Source: Verrucomicrobiota bacterium (GTDB lineage Bacteria > Verrucomicrobiota > Verrucomicrobiia > Opitutales > Opitutaceae). From it: 23,789 nucleotides of DNA. The stretch covers positions 1-23,789 of the forward strand of contig JAFAAS010000075.1 in the NCBI GenBank assembly GCA_023426435.1, given 5' to 3'. Positions 1-6,286 of this stretch are shown in pieces. The position numbers were made by a program, and so were the translations under genes. Numbering within the stretch: the stretch's first letter is position 1; each line of letters begins with the position of its first letter. Below the pieces are notes generated by a model. The model had not been told where the DNA came from, did not search any database, and worked only from the letters and a program-made list of their open reading frames with translations.

Positions 1-96
1 TTCTACAACCCGACGAGACGCCACAGCTCGCTCGGCTACCGTTCACCTGTGGCCTTCGAAAACCAACCAACGAAAAACGACATCAAAGCGGCCTGA
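1..96 (+). CDS. IS3-family transposase (OrfB), C-terminal end only
   Basis: The window opens inside this gene; only the last 31 codons are present, ending at TGA. The translation starts FYNPTRRHSSLGYRSPVAFE, the typical C-terminal block of IS3-family DDE transposases (Y-N-x-x-R-x-H-S-x-L-G-Y-x-x-P). The catalytic DDE residues lie upstream of the window, so whether the element is intact cannot be judged. It would catalyse excision and insertion of the element. A terminal inverted-repeat candidate follows within 10 bases. The reading frame of the next gene remains open back through this segment in another phase. Confidence 0.88.
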   Translation, partial: FYNPTRRHSSLGYRSPVAFENQPTKNDIKAA

Positions 97-102
97 ATCC
101 GC

Positions 103-127
103 TGTCCATTTTTTCGAGGCAAGCCCA
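103..127 (+). mobile_element. Right end (terminal inverted repeat) of the IS3-type element
   Basis: The 25 bases from TGTCCATTTTTTCGAGG to the CCCA at 127 lie just after the transposase stop. Read on the other strand they begin TGGGCTTGCC, an end shape common in IS3-family elements. The left end is outside the window, so the matching repeat and the target duplication cannot be checked. Homology of the neighbouring Fur-like gene begins at about 129, which fits an IS boundary at 127 or 128. Confidence 0.6.
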
Positions 128-167
128 TAAGGAGAAGGGCGGACGTATCACTGAGCAGCGAGGTGCG

Positions 168-698
168 GTGGTAAAAGCGTTACGAGAGCTGTCCGTTCCG
201 TCGGAGATTGATGAAATCTTTCGGGTAGCGAACCGCTATCGGCGAACAGACGCAGTTACCACCTACCGTATTCTTATTGAGCTGGAGAAGCACGAGTTGG
301 TATCTCGAATGTTCACAGCGAGCGGCAGACAGTTGTTTAGTCTGAGGACGGAGCAGCCCAGATATTTCGCGGTCGACCGCGATACAATGGAGCTAATCGA
401 CATCGACGCCGACACCGCAGCGGCTGTCGATCGCTCCGCACGAAAAATTGAGGAGCTGCTCGCTATGAAAGGCTATGGTGAGATCTCCCATGTGGTGCAG
501 TTCTTCGTCGATCAGAAGCCTTCTGTCGTGCGAAGAGAGAAGCCTCGAAGAGAGTTACAATTCCGCTCGTTGCGTGCCATTGTAGAGGAGATCAAAAAGG
601 ATTTTCCGGGGAGCGATCCAGGGTCAGTAGTGCATCATCCAGCGTTCATAGCATTGGAAAAGAGGGCGCGAATCTCGCGCGGCGTAGTGCACCCCTGA
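168..698 (+). CDS. Fur-family regulator, divergent, 5' end truncated by the IS
   Basis: The protein aligns along its length with the Fur/Zur/PerR family. Translating upstream of the GTG at 168 in the same frame gives GGRITEQRGAVVKALRE, matching the Fur N-terminal helix (G-L-x-V-T-x-x-R), so homology begins at about 129, directly beside the IS end. The winged helix follows (DAVTTYRILIELEKHELVSR, matching the Fur ATVYR...GLVxR helix), then a dimerisation-like segment. The usual HHxH and CxxC metal ligands are absent: the equivalent stretch reads PRYFAVDRDTMELIDID. About 55 basic residues extend beyond the family end. I infer an IS insertion at or just after the original start codon. The GTG at 168 is the first usable start but would remove part of the first helix. 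It may be a non-functional remnant or be transcribed from the IS. Confidence 0.7.
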   Translation: MVKALRELSVPSEIDEIFRVANRYRRTDAVTTYRILIELEKHELVSRMFTASGRQLFSLRTEQPRYFAVDRDTMELIDIDADTAAAVDRSARKIEELLAMKGYGEISHVVQFFVDQKPSVVRREKPRRELQFRSLRAIVEEIKKDFPGSDPGSVVHHPAFIALEKRARISRGVVHP

Positions 699-775
699 CT
701 CACTAAGGCAACGTCAGTAAAGCGACTACCTTGGAGTATGATGGCGCATGCGGTATCTCTGGGAGATGTGCTGCC

Positions 776-799
776 TGAACCAACCAGGTTTTCGGTTCA
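776..799 (-). terminator. Possible stem-loop between convergent genes
   Basis: TGAACC (776-781) and GGTTCA (794-799) pair around a 12-base loop. The stem lies between the fur-like gene stop at 698 and the minus-strand gene ending at 846, where a terminator would be expected. No clear T-run follows on either strand, so the assignment is weak. Confidence 0.25.
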
Positions 800-845
800 T
801 CCTTCACAATCCATGTCTCGGAAAGAAGAACAGAAGACGCGACGT

Positions 846-1238
846 TCAACAAGGTCCGAACACCTCGTAGACTCGCACCTGGCTGTGCGGGCCGATAACG
901 ATTTCAGCCCGCCCGTCGCGGACAATCCGCTGGAGAATTGTGTCCGAGCCAGAGTGACGGTTGATGTCGATCCCGGTCACCCATGGGATCCTGTCATCGC
1001 AGATGCACGGGGGAGTTCCGATGATCGGATGAACGTGGCGACGTGAGCCATCGGTGTGTTCGAACAAACACCAGAGCCCACCTCGCCGCTCTGCATTGAG
1101 CCAGTGTCGGCCGTATCCGTCATGGGACCATCTTACCGTGAAGGTTACGGAAGGAAATACCACGGTGAATGGCGGCTCTGCCAAGAGCCGATAGCGCACA
1201 TAGACACAGCCGTCGCGATAGACCCGAAACGTTTTCAC
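846..1238 (-). CDS. Hypothetical protein, 130 aa
   Basis: This is an unrecognised protein starting at GTG 1238. It is rich in aromatic residues, Arg and His, and has alternating beta-like stretches (FRVYRDGCVYVRYRLL, FTVVFPSVTFTVRW) with no membrane segment or signal peptide. Four cysteines are spread out and do not form a zinc motif. It lies 49 bases downstream of another minus-strand small gene (1288-1587), so the two could form an operon. Overlapping plus-strand frames have less protein-like composition. A toxin/immunity role is conceivable for a small paired gene in an island, but nothing in the sequence shows it. Confidence 0.5.
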   Translation of the reverse strand: MKTFRVYRDGCVYVRYRLLAEPPFTVVFPSVTFTVRWSHDGYGRHWLNAERRGGLWCLFEHTDGSRRHVHPIIGTPPCICDDRIPWVTGIDINRHSGSDTILQRIVRDGRAEIVIGPHSQVRVYEVFGPC

Positions 1239-1287
1239 GATGGCGAAAGTAGCACCATCGGTGGGTCAGCGGCGGTCCCACGTCAGA

Positions 1288-1587
1288 TCATTCCAAGTAG
1301 AGGATTTCAGGTAGGCTGAACTCTTCGCGCAGGATGCCTGCTACTCCGCTGTTCACACGTCGGTGATCTTCGACTGGTTGGTTGCTTGGATCACGCGCGA
1401 AGGTCACCATGAAGTCGACGATTCGAGTTGCAATCTGAGCGAATCGGTCCGGGTCGTCTGGCTCGTCGAACTGAACGAACGACGCAGCGATGCTCAAGGC
1501 TTCTTCCCGACTGTCCCCCGAGACTGCGATCTGCTGCGCTCCGCACTCCGATGTTTCCAAGATAGCGATGAGACATTGTGAATGCAT
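1288..1587 (-). CDS. Hypothetical protein, about 99 aa
   Basis: I chose the internal ATG at 1587 (MHSQCLIAILETSECG). A start at 1704 would overlap the divergent SRAP gene, and the extra 39 residues look non-coding. The product is acidic and probably helical (SREEALSIAASFVQFDEPDDPDRFAQIATRIVDFMVTFA). It has no recognised domain, signal peptide or membrane helix. It lies directly upstream of the 846-1238 gene on the same strand and diverges from the SRAP gene, with 109 bases between the two starts. Function unknown. Confidence 0.5.
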   Translation of the reverse strand: MHSQCLIAILETSECGAQQIAVSGDSREEALSIAASFVQFDEPDDPDRFAQIATRIVDFMVTFARDPSNQPVEDHRRVNSGVAGILREEFSLPEILYLE

Positions 1588-1696
1588 AGAGTAGGGCTCG
1601 TAGGGGCGGCATCCATCGCTTCGAGCATTGCAATTGTGCTGTGCTTCGCAAGCGGGAGCCCTTGATACCATCTTTGCGGCACGCCACCGTTCAGCA

Positions 1697-2410
1697 ATGT
1701 GCAACCACTACGAAAAGAACGTCGACATCATCGAAATGGGGGTGCGAATACTCGGAATTGAGGGTTGGGTGGTGAACGCCGCCGGCGACGTGGTTGCGCC
1801 AGATGACCTGACCGCGCTACCACCGCACACGTATCCGAAATACAAGGCGCCAATAGTCGTGCAGACGAACGTCGGCCGTTCAGTCGAACTTGCGAGATGG
1901 GGCGTTCGAGTAGAGATCAAAGGGCCTCGGGGCCCCAGCGCGAAATACGTGACCAATGCGCGAGACGACAAGCTTAGCGGGTTCACTTGGCGTTACTGCA
2001 TCGCTGAGCGACGATGCTTGATTCCCGCCAACGCGTATTACGAGCCGGAGGGACCCGATGGCGCGAAGTGGGAGGTGCGGTTCACGTTGAAAGATCGCAA
2101 CGCGTTTTTCATCGCCGGGGTGTGGGATGTTGATCCGGATCGCACAACGCGGAGCTTCTCCATGGTCACCACGTCGCCAAATGCACTGGCAGCGAGGATC
2201 CAGGACCGCATGCCTCTCGTCCTCGACGACCATGGAGCTCGGCGCTGGCTGGGGCACACACCGCTCGCCCCCGACGAAATACGCGCGCTCTGTCACCCGA
2301 TTCCGGCCGAAGCGATGGCCAGTCAAGCGATGCCTCCGCCGGCGCGTTCCCAAAAACCGAAAGTGACGAGGTCCGATCTATCTGCCGTGCAGGGAGAACT
2401 ACTTTTCTGA
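1697..2410 (+). CDS. SRAP-family protein (HMCES/YedK-like abasic-site DNA-protein crosslinker)
   Basis: The start is ATG 1697 because SRAP proteins need Cys at position 2, exposed after Met removal, and here the protein begins MCNHY. The 237-residue length fits the family. Cys2 of YedK/HMCES forms a thiazolidine with abasic sites in single-stranded DNA and protects them. Other conserved points are present: N87 in TNAR (YedK N75) and E116 in ANAYYEPEG (YedK E105). The usual H-D-R-x-P motif reads IQDRMPLVL, so the catalytic His (YedK H160) is replaced by Gln169. This is seen in the sequence; the effect on crosslink reversal is inferred. The gene stands alone on the plus strand in the low-GC island, divergent from the small hypothetical gene before it. 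No LexA box was recognised upstream. Confidence 0.88.
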   Translation: MCNHYEKNVDIIEMGVRILGIEGWVVNAAGDVVAPDDLTALPPHTYPKYKAPIVVQTNVGRSVELARWGVRVEIKGPRGPSAKYVTNARDDKLSGFTWRYCIAERRCLIPANAYYEPEGPDGAKWEVRFTLKDRNAFFIAGVWDVDPDRTTRSFSMVTTSPNALAARIQDRMPLVLDDHGARRWLGHTPLAPDEIRALCHPIPAEAMASQAMPPPARSQKPKVTRSDLSAVQGELLF

Positions 2411-2658
2411 GCCGTATTGACTAGCCGTGACGGTATCCAAAACGCGAGGCCACGCGTCGACGGGTCCAAAGCCATTCAGATCCCAGCGCAGCCGAAAGGC
2501 TTCCGTCCGAGGCAGCCAGCGACCCGAGGAGGTGGCGACGTGTGCAAGATAGCGTATGCGTTTCGTGAACCGATGTCCGGTGCTGGCACTTCATCCGACG
2601 GATACGGTCGTAGGCTGGTAGAGTTGCGAGAGATCTGTTACGAAGATTATCGAGCTGA

Positions 2659-3081
2659 ATGAGCGTTCCTCCGACACAGTCGGTCCATCATGCGACGTCG
2701 ATTCTAGATTCCTTCCCAGGAATCGGACAAACGACGGCAGACCTGCGTGATGAACACGGGAGGCTCGATGCGAGAAGAGTTTGCGAAGCTTTCGGGTTCT
2801 CAAATCTCACTGAGCTCGCCTGTGTAGCGGAAGGCAAAAAGGGCGTAATTCGGGATCGTCGATCAACCCCCACACTCATACCGGTGCTTGAGACATTGGA
2901 GAAGATCGCCCGAATCCGAGCGATCAAACAGGTGCGAGAGCCAGATACTTTTCGTTCATGGTGGCACCGAAAAATCCCAAGCCTTGGTGATCGATCGCCG
3001 TATGACACCTGGCTCGAAGGAAAGGGGCAGAAGGTGGTGGACTTGGTGGATCGGGTGTTAGTTGGCGATACGCGCGGATGA
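2659..3081 (+). CDS. Orphan antitoxin-like protein, Xre/MbcA/ParS (DUF2384) type
   Basis: The 140-residue protein has a helical N-terminal half (GRLDARRVCEAFGFSNLTELACVAEG, resembling the Xre-MbcA-ParS helix-turn-helix region). The C-terminal block SLGDRSPYDTWLEGKGQKVV matches the family toxin-binding pattern (P-x-L-G-x-x-S-P-x-D-x-x-x-x-G-x-G-x-x-V). Family members neutralise RES-domain NAD-degrading toxins encoded next to them. No RES-like protein is readable downstream: the ORF starting within the stop codon at 3078 carries no RES motif and runs into a terminator. The start ATG 2659 has only a weak ribosome site and overlaps the end of an unconvincing upstream ORF. It is most likely an orphan or decayed module. 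The last 22 bases recur at 4387. Confidence 0.65.
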   Translation: MSVPPTQSVHHATSILDSFPGIGQTTADLRDEHGRLDARRVCEAFGFSNLTELACVAEGKKGVIRDRRSTPTLIPVLETLEKIARIRAIKQVREPDTFRSWWHRKIPSLGDRSPYDTWLEGKGQKVVDLVDRVLVGDTRG

Positions 3082-3228
3082 CAAATTTCGGCGCAGCCAC
3101 CGAACGTGACGGCAAAAAGTGGTCGATGCTTCTAGCCTGGGTGGTGTCGAACAGCGAGAAAGGCGGGTTCTTGCTAGTCGCAGAACGTCGGGCCTCACCC
3201 CGCGTTCAGCGGTCTTACCATCCAACCC

Positions 3229-3254
3229 AGCCTCTGGCCCCTAGGAGGCTTTTT
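3229..3254 (+). terminator. Rho-independent terminator
   Basis: AGCCTC (3229-3234) pairs with GAGGCT (3245-3250) around a 10-base loop, and the 3' arm runs straight into a T-run. It would end transcription from the antitoxin-like gene about 150 bases upstream and suggests that the missing toxin gene is not just beyond it. Confidence 0.6.
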
Positions 3255-3685
3255 CAGTGCACCCAATCTCACTTGCACGGCATCGCTCACGATACGCTTC
3301 CTTGCCGCAAGGGAACGGTCGTGTTTCACTCACCCTCGTGTTTCGGCCGGACTCTGCACTGCGAATGCTGAGGTAGTCGAGTTCGCCCCCATTCCGCCGC
3401 CTCGGCTGAAACCCGTCGTTACGGAGGTGAAGCTGCCGGCGGAGTTGCAGCCCAGCGATGCGTGGGTTACGACGCGAATAAGCAGATCCTTGTGGCCTTG
3501 CGGCTGTGTCCGTGGGGTTCGCCTCCGCCTTGAGGATCTTTCGGCTAAGGATGATCCGATCGTGCTGCTGTGCGATTCCTATCGGGAATGTGGATTCATT
3601 GAGCTCTGGGCCCCCTATGAAGTTCGCATCTTGGGAGGGGTGAAACGAACTTGAGCCGTTCATCGATCAAGGCTATCCTCCTCAC
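3255..3685. other. Island stretch without a convincing gene
   Basis: A 75-codon plus-strand frame at 3427-3654 starts with GTG after GGAG and ends LWAPYEVRILGGVKRT. It has some protein-like character but no recognised domain and an N-terminus that could be frameshifted. I regard this stretch as remnant DNA. Confidence 0.35.
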
Positions 3686-3994
3686 GTGCCAAAATCGGTC
3701 AAGCATGGCGCCCGAAAGGCTGCCGGGGAATCCCACGCTTCGGTGAAGAAAGTGTCGGCTTCGCCCGCTCCCGCAGGGGGCGTCCTTCCGGACCCTTTGA
3801 GTGCTGCCACACGGAAGCGGAAGTTCGCAGCCTTGGCTGGTTCGTGTCCGGACTTGCTGGACGTTCCGACTCACGTGACGCTCGACGTTGCTCGCGCAGA
3901 TAAGGCGGGTGTGCTTGGATACGCCCGCGAGAAGGGTCTTCCGCCGCGATCCACAGCAAGTTGGATGCGCGAATTGCGCGCTGGCGAGAAATGA
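3686..3994 (+). CDS. Small hypothetical protein, 102 aa
   Basis: It starts at GTG 3686 without a clear ribosome site. The N-terminal third is low-complexity and basic (KSVKHGARKAAGESHASVKK). The C-terminal part (ATRKRKFAALAGSCPDLLDVPTHV, then ending STASWMRELRAGEK) is more protein-like. No family is recognised. A plus-strand frame overlapping its end (3961-4224) and a minus-strand frame opposite it look less likely to be real. Treat as tentative. Confidence 0.35.
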   Translation: MPKSVKHGARKAAGESHASVKKVSASPAPAGGVLPDPLSAATRKRKFAALAGSCPDLLDVPTHVTLDVARADKAGVLGYAREKGLPPRSTASWMRELRAGEK

Positions 3995-4083
3995 TGATGA
4001 CGGTGAGCTATCTGCTCGGTGAAGGATCGATGCACATCCTCGAACATCTCTCCCGTCGAGTCCGAACCGAGTCGGACCATGCT

Positions 4084-4476
4084 TCAACCACTCAGAGACA
4101 ATTCATCGAGAAGGGCAGTTGGCTCGGTAAGAGGCTGCCGAACTGGCTGGTTCACAATCCACCGAACCTCACTCCAAGCAGTGCTCTTTGGAATCAAGCA
4201 GAGAAGAATCATTGGGATACCTAGAGCGCATGCTGCGATCGTCTCCTGCTTGGGCTCGATACGCAGGTGCAAATGCGCTTGCAGGTCAATCGGATCTAGA
4301 GGGGGTGACTGAGTGGCTGCGATGCCGATGCGAACGAGAGAAGACGGGAAGATGACTCGATGACTACTGCAGACGTTAGGATCTTGGTTGGCGATACGTG
4401 CGGATGACCCGCTGCCACCAGACGAGTATCCGTAACCTCGGACCAGAATTGCGTCAGTGTCGGAATCGTGGCTCAT
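4084..4476 (-). CDS. Possible small membrane protein, 130 aa
   Basis: This is a tentative call. The minus-strand frame from ATG 4476 contains one hydrophobic segment (TIAACALGIPMILLCLIP) followed by a protein-like C-terminus (SEVRWIVNQPVRQPLTEPTA). The N-terminal 35 residues are Gly/Ser/Asp-rich and overlap an IS-end-like repeat pair at 4447-4486, so the real start may be internal. No family is recognised, and plus-strand frames over the same bases are less convincing. Confidence 0.3.
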   Translation of the reverse strand: MSHDSDTDAILVRGYGYSSGGSGSSARIANQDPNVCSSHRVIFPSSLVRIGIAATQSPPLDPIDLQAHLHLRIEPKQETIAACALGIPMILLCLIPKSTAWSEVRWIVNQPVRQPLTEPTALLDELSLSG

Positions 4477-4486
4477 AATTGTGTCA
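4447..4486. repeat. Paired AATTGYGTCA repeats, possible IS end remnant
   Basis: AATTGCGTCA (4447-4456) and AATTGTGTCA (4477-4486) are direct repeats with a 30-base period. Repeated short blocks near the termini are typical of IS21-family ends, but no transposase lies next to them. The stretch 4487-4744 after them contains no recognisable gene. Confidence 0.3.
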
Positions 4487-4739
4487 CGATGGTGCGTTTT
4501 TTCCTAGATTCCTTGGGTTTCCTAGGCCGGGTTATGTGACAACTGACTTTCCGTAAACCGTCACTCAGCATTTCTTCCCACTGGAATGAGACCTGGGCGT
4601 CAGGCTACTCGCTGGCGCTCGTGAATGCCGAAGCGCCGTGGAGATGGGACGCGCGGAGCGCGGTTGCGAAGCGATGGCCAGAAGGCCACCAGTCGCAGTG
4701 GGCCCACAATAAGAGTCCCGGTTGACTGTGCTTTGAACG

Positions 4740-4754
4740 CCGACATGATGTCGG
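4740..4754. promoter_or_regulatory. Palindromic operator candidate over the antitoxin start
   Basis: CCGACAT (4740-4746), one base, then ATGTCGG (4748-4754) form a perfect 7+1+7 inverted repeat that contains two of the three possible ATG starts of the antitoxin. VapBC and Phd/Doc operons are usually repressed by the antitoxin or complex binding palindromes at the promoter, so this is a natural autoregulatory site. It is inferred from position and symmetry only. Confidence 0.5.
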
Positions 4755-5002
4755 ACATGAGGACATTCACGGTTCGGGACCTTGATCGATCACCGAGCGT
4801 GGTGCTTGAGGCGTCGCGGACGGAGGGGCGCGTGCGGATTCGTGCGCGTGGAGGGCAGACTTATCTTATCATTCCTGAGGCCGCGCCTGAGAAACAGATG
4901 ACGGAGCTTCCGGATTTCGAGCAGCGCCGAAGCCGGCTGATGCGGAAGGCGCTGCCGCAATCCGTCATTCAGCAGCTCGACCGGGCGATCGCGGGGGAAT
5001 GA
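4745..5002 (+). CDS. VapB/Phd-like antitoxin
   Basis: This small protein begins MRTFTVRDLDRSPSVVLEAS, the shape of Phd/VapB-type N-terminal DNA-binding domains (x-T-V-R-x-L...V-L). A basic, Arg-rich strand follows (GRVRIRARGGQTYLIIPE), then a helical C-terminal toxin-binding tail. Its stop overlaps the PIN-domain toxin start (ATGA at 4999-5002), giving translational coupling. ATG 4745, 4748 and 4757 are all in frame; 4757 gives the most family-like N-terminus and leaves the palindrome upstream, while the listed start is the longest reasonable one. The frame is open further upstream to 4625, but that part looks non-coding. Antitoxin identity rests mainly on the partner. Confidence 0.7.
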   Translation: MMSDMRTFTVRDLDRSPSVVLEASRTEGRVRIRARGGQTYLIIPEAAPEKQMTELPDFEQRRSRLMRKALPQSVIQQLDRAIAGE

Positions 5003-5475
5003 AACCCTACGCGGACACGAATTTCTTCACGCGCGTTTATCTCTCGTTGCCCGAGAGTGCGCAGGCGGACCGCCTCATGGCTGCGGCCAAAAGCAAACAG
5101 GCTCCACGCCTGCCGGTCTCCTGGCTTCACTGCATGGAATTGGCCAACGCGTTCGAGTTGTCGGTCTGGCTCGGAAAGCAAGGCGGGCATCCGCGGGTGA
5201 CGGCTCAGATTGCGGCGGTAGCCCTGGAGACCTTCCGGTCGGATTTGGAGGCGGAAACCTTCCTGCAAAGCGTGGCGATCCAAGCTTCCGATCTGAGACC
5301 TATGTTCGAGGAAATGGCGGCGCGTCACACCGCGAAGCACGGTTTTCGCACCTACGACATTCTCCATGTGGTCTCGGCGCGCCTGCTCGGCTGCGATCAC
5401 TTCTTCAGCTTCGACGCGAAAGCCAACGCGCTCGCGCGCTTGGAGGGGCTGAAGGTGGGACAAGGTTTGGGCTGA
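4999..5475 (+). CDS. PIN-domain ribonuclease toxin, VapC-like
   Basis: This 158-residue PIN protein has acidic metal-site residues in the expected order: D6 (YADTNFF), E47 (HCMELANAF), D120 (RTYDILHV) and D139 (FFSFDAKANALA). PIN toxins are Mg/Mn-dependent RNases that cleave tRNA or rRNA and arrest growth; the target here is unknown. It is about 20-25 residues longer than many VapC proteins, mostly between E47 and D120. The ATGA overlap with the preceding antitoxin and the palindrome upstream support a two-gene module. All four acidic residues are present, so it may be active. It marks the right edge of the low-GC island. Confidence 0.87.
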   Translation: MKPYADTNFFTRVYLSLPESAQADRLMAAAKSKQAPRLPVSWLHCMELANAFELSVWLGKQGGHPRVTAQIAAVALETFRSDLEAETFLQSVAIQASDLRPMFEEMAARHTAKHGFRTYDILHVVSARLLGCDHFFSFDAKANALARLEGLKVGQGLG

Positions 5476-5809
5476 AGGTATCTGAGCGGCCAGCGGCGCA
5501 GTGTGGAGGGATCGCGCCAATCGATTCTGATTTCTTCAGCCGGGTAATGGCATTGCGCCTCCACGTCGGCACCACATAACTGCCCCATCCTGCTTCTTGT
5601 GAAGCGCGCATGTCGCTCTGGCTGCTCACTGGCCAGCCAAGGGGTCATGTCTGATTCTTGACGCGGCGAAGAGGAACTCGGCCGCACTTTGGTGAACTTG
5701 CGCAGACGGCGGTGCCTGTGTCCAACGGGGCTGCTGCGCTTCGGCGGATAACGCGGCCGCGATTCTCTCCTCGCTTGCTGGGGTGGGGTGTGCGGGTAGT
5801 GCTTTCGAG
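5476..5809. other. Non-coding stretch with one copy of a 33-bp repeat
   Basis: No convincing gene is seen. Minus-strand frames exist but have poor composition. The only recognisable structure is the repeat copy at 5667-5699, whose partner lies just after the Dabb gene. Confidence 0.5.
5667..5699 (+). repeat. 33-bp direct repeat, copy 1
   Basis: The first 20 bases, beginning CGAAGAGGAACTCGG, are identical to 6190-6209. The next 13 bases, ending GGTGAACTT in both copies, differ at three positions. The two copies flank the Dabb-domain gene. Confidence 0.75.
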
Positions 5810-6181
5810 ATGAAACGTCTCCTCTCTTTCCTCCTGGTCTTCCTCGGTCTCGGCGTCGGCACCGCGGTTGCGGACGAAGCTCCTTACCGGCACATTGTGC
5901 TGTTCAAGTTCAAGGACAGCGCGGGCGCCGCGGACGTGAAGAAAATCGAAGACGCCTTCGTCGCGCTGAAGACCAAGATCCCGCAGATCCATGCGTTTGA
6001 GTGGGGCACCAACGTCAGCCCCGAGGGATTGGCCAATGGGTTCACGCACTGCTTCCTCGTCACGTTCAAATCCAAGTCCGACCTCGAGATCTATCTCCCT
6101 CACCCCGAGCACAAGGCCTTCGTTGCCCTGTTGGGGCCGGTCTTGGACAAGGTCCTCGTCTTCGACTACGTCGCTAAATAG
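5810..6181 (+). CDS. Secreted Dabb-domain (stress-responsive A/B barrel) protein
   Basis: The start is ATG 5810, which gives a clean signal peptide (MKRLLSFLLVFLGLGVGTAVADE, cleavage near residue 21). The remaining 100 residues form one Dabb domain: RHIVLFKFKD strand, a helix, EWGTNVSPEGLANGFTHCFLVTF strands, then YLPHPEHKAF before the last helix and strand. This ferredoxin-like dimeric fold occurs in plant stress proteins and in many bacterial secreted proteins, usually without a known substrate. The conserved H in the YLxHPxHxxF block is present. It is a single gene flanked by two copies of a 33-bp repeat. Function beyond the fold is not known. Confidence 0.85.
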   Translation: MKRLLSFLLVFLGLGVGTAVADEAPYRHIVLFKFKDSAGAADVKKIEDAFVALKTKIPQIHAFEWGTNVSPEGLANGFTHCFLVTFKSKSDLEIYLPHPEHKAFVALLGPVLDKVLVFDYVAK

Positions 6182-6189
6182 GAGGGGTC

Positions 6190-6222
6190 CGAAGAGGAAC
6201 TCGGCCGCAGCTGGGTGAACTT
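6190..6222 (+). repeat. 33-bp direct repeat, copy 2
   Basis: This is the partner of 5667-5699. It starts 8 bases after the Dabb stop codon. The pair could be footprints of a short mobile element or a duplication around the gene. Confidence 0.75.
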
Positions 6223-6286
6223 CGCTCTCGCGCACGTGGCGGTTCTCCGCGCGCGACGGGTGGGCGCGGTTGACGTTTAGCGACCG

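Noticed and set aside
2417..2662. 81-codon plus-strand frame ending at the antitoxin start with an ATGA overlap
   Set aside because: The start is TTG, no domain is seen and the composition is irregular. The overlap alone is not enough to call a coupled gene.
3082..4500. Integron cassette array with attC sites
   Set aside because: GTTAGGAT and ATCCGTAAC around 4375-4435 form an imperfect inverted repeat, but the core sites are in the wrong order for attC, no integrase is present and small genes lie on both strands.
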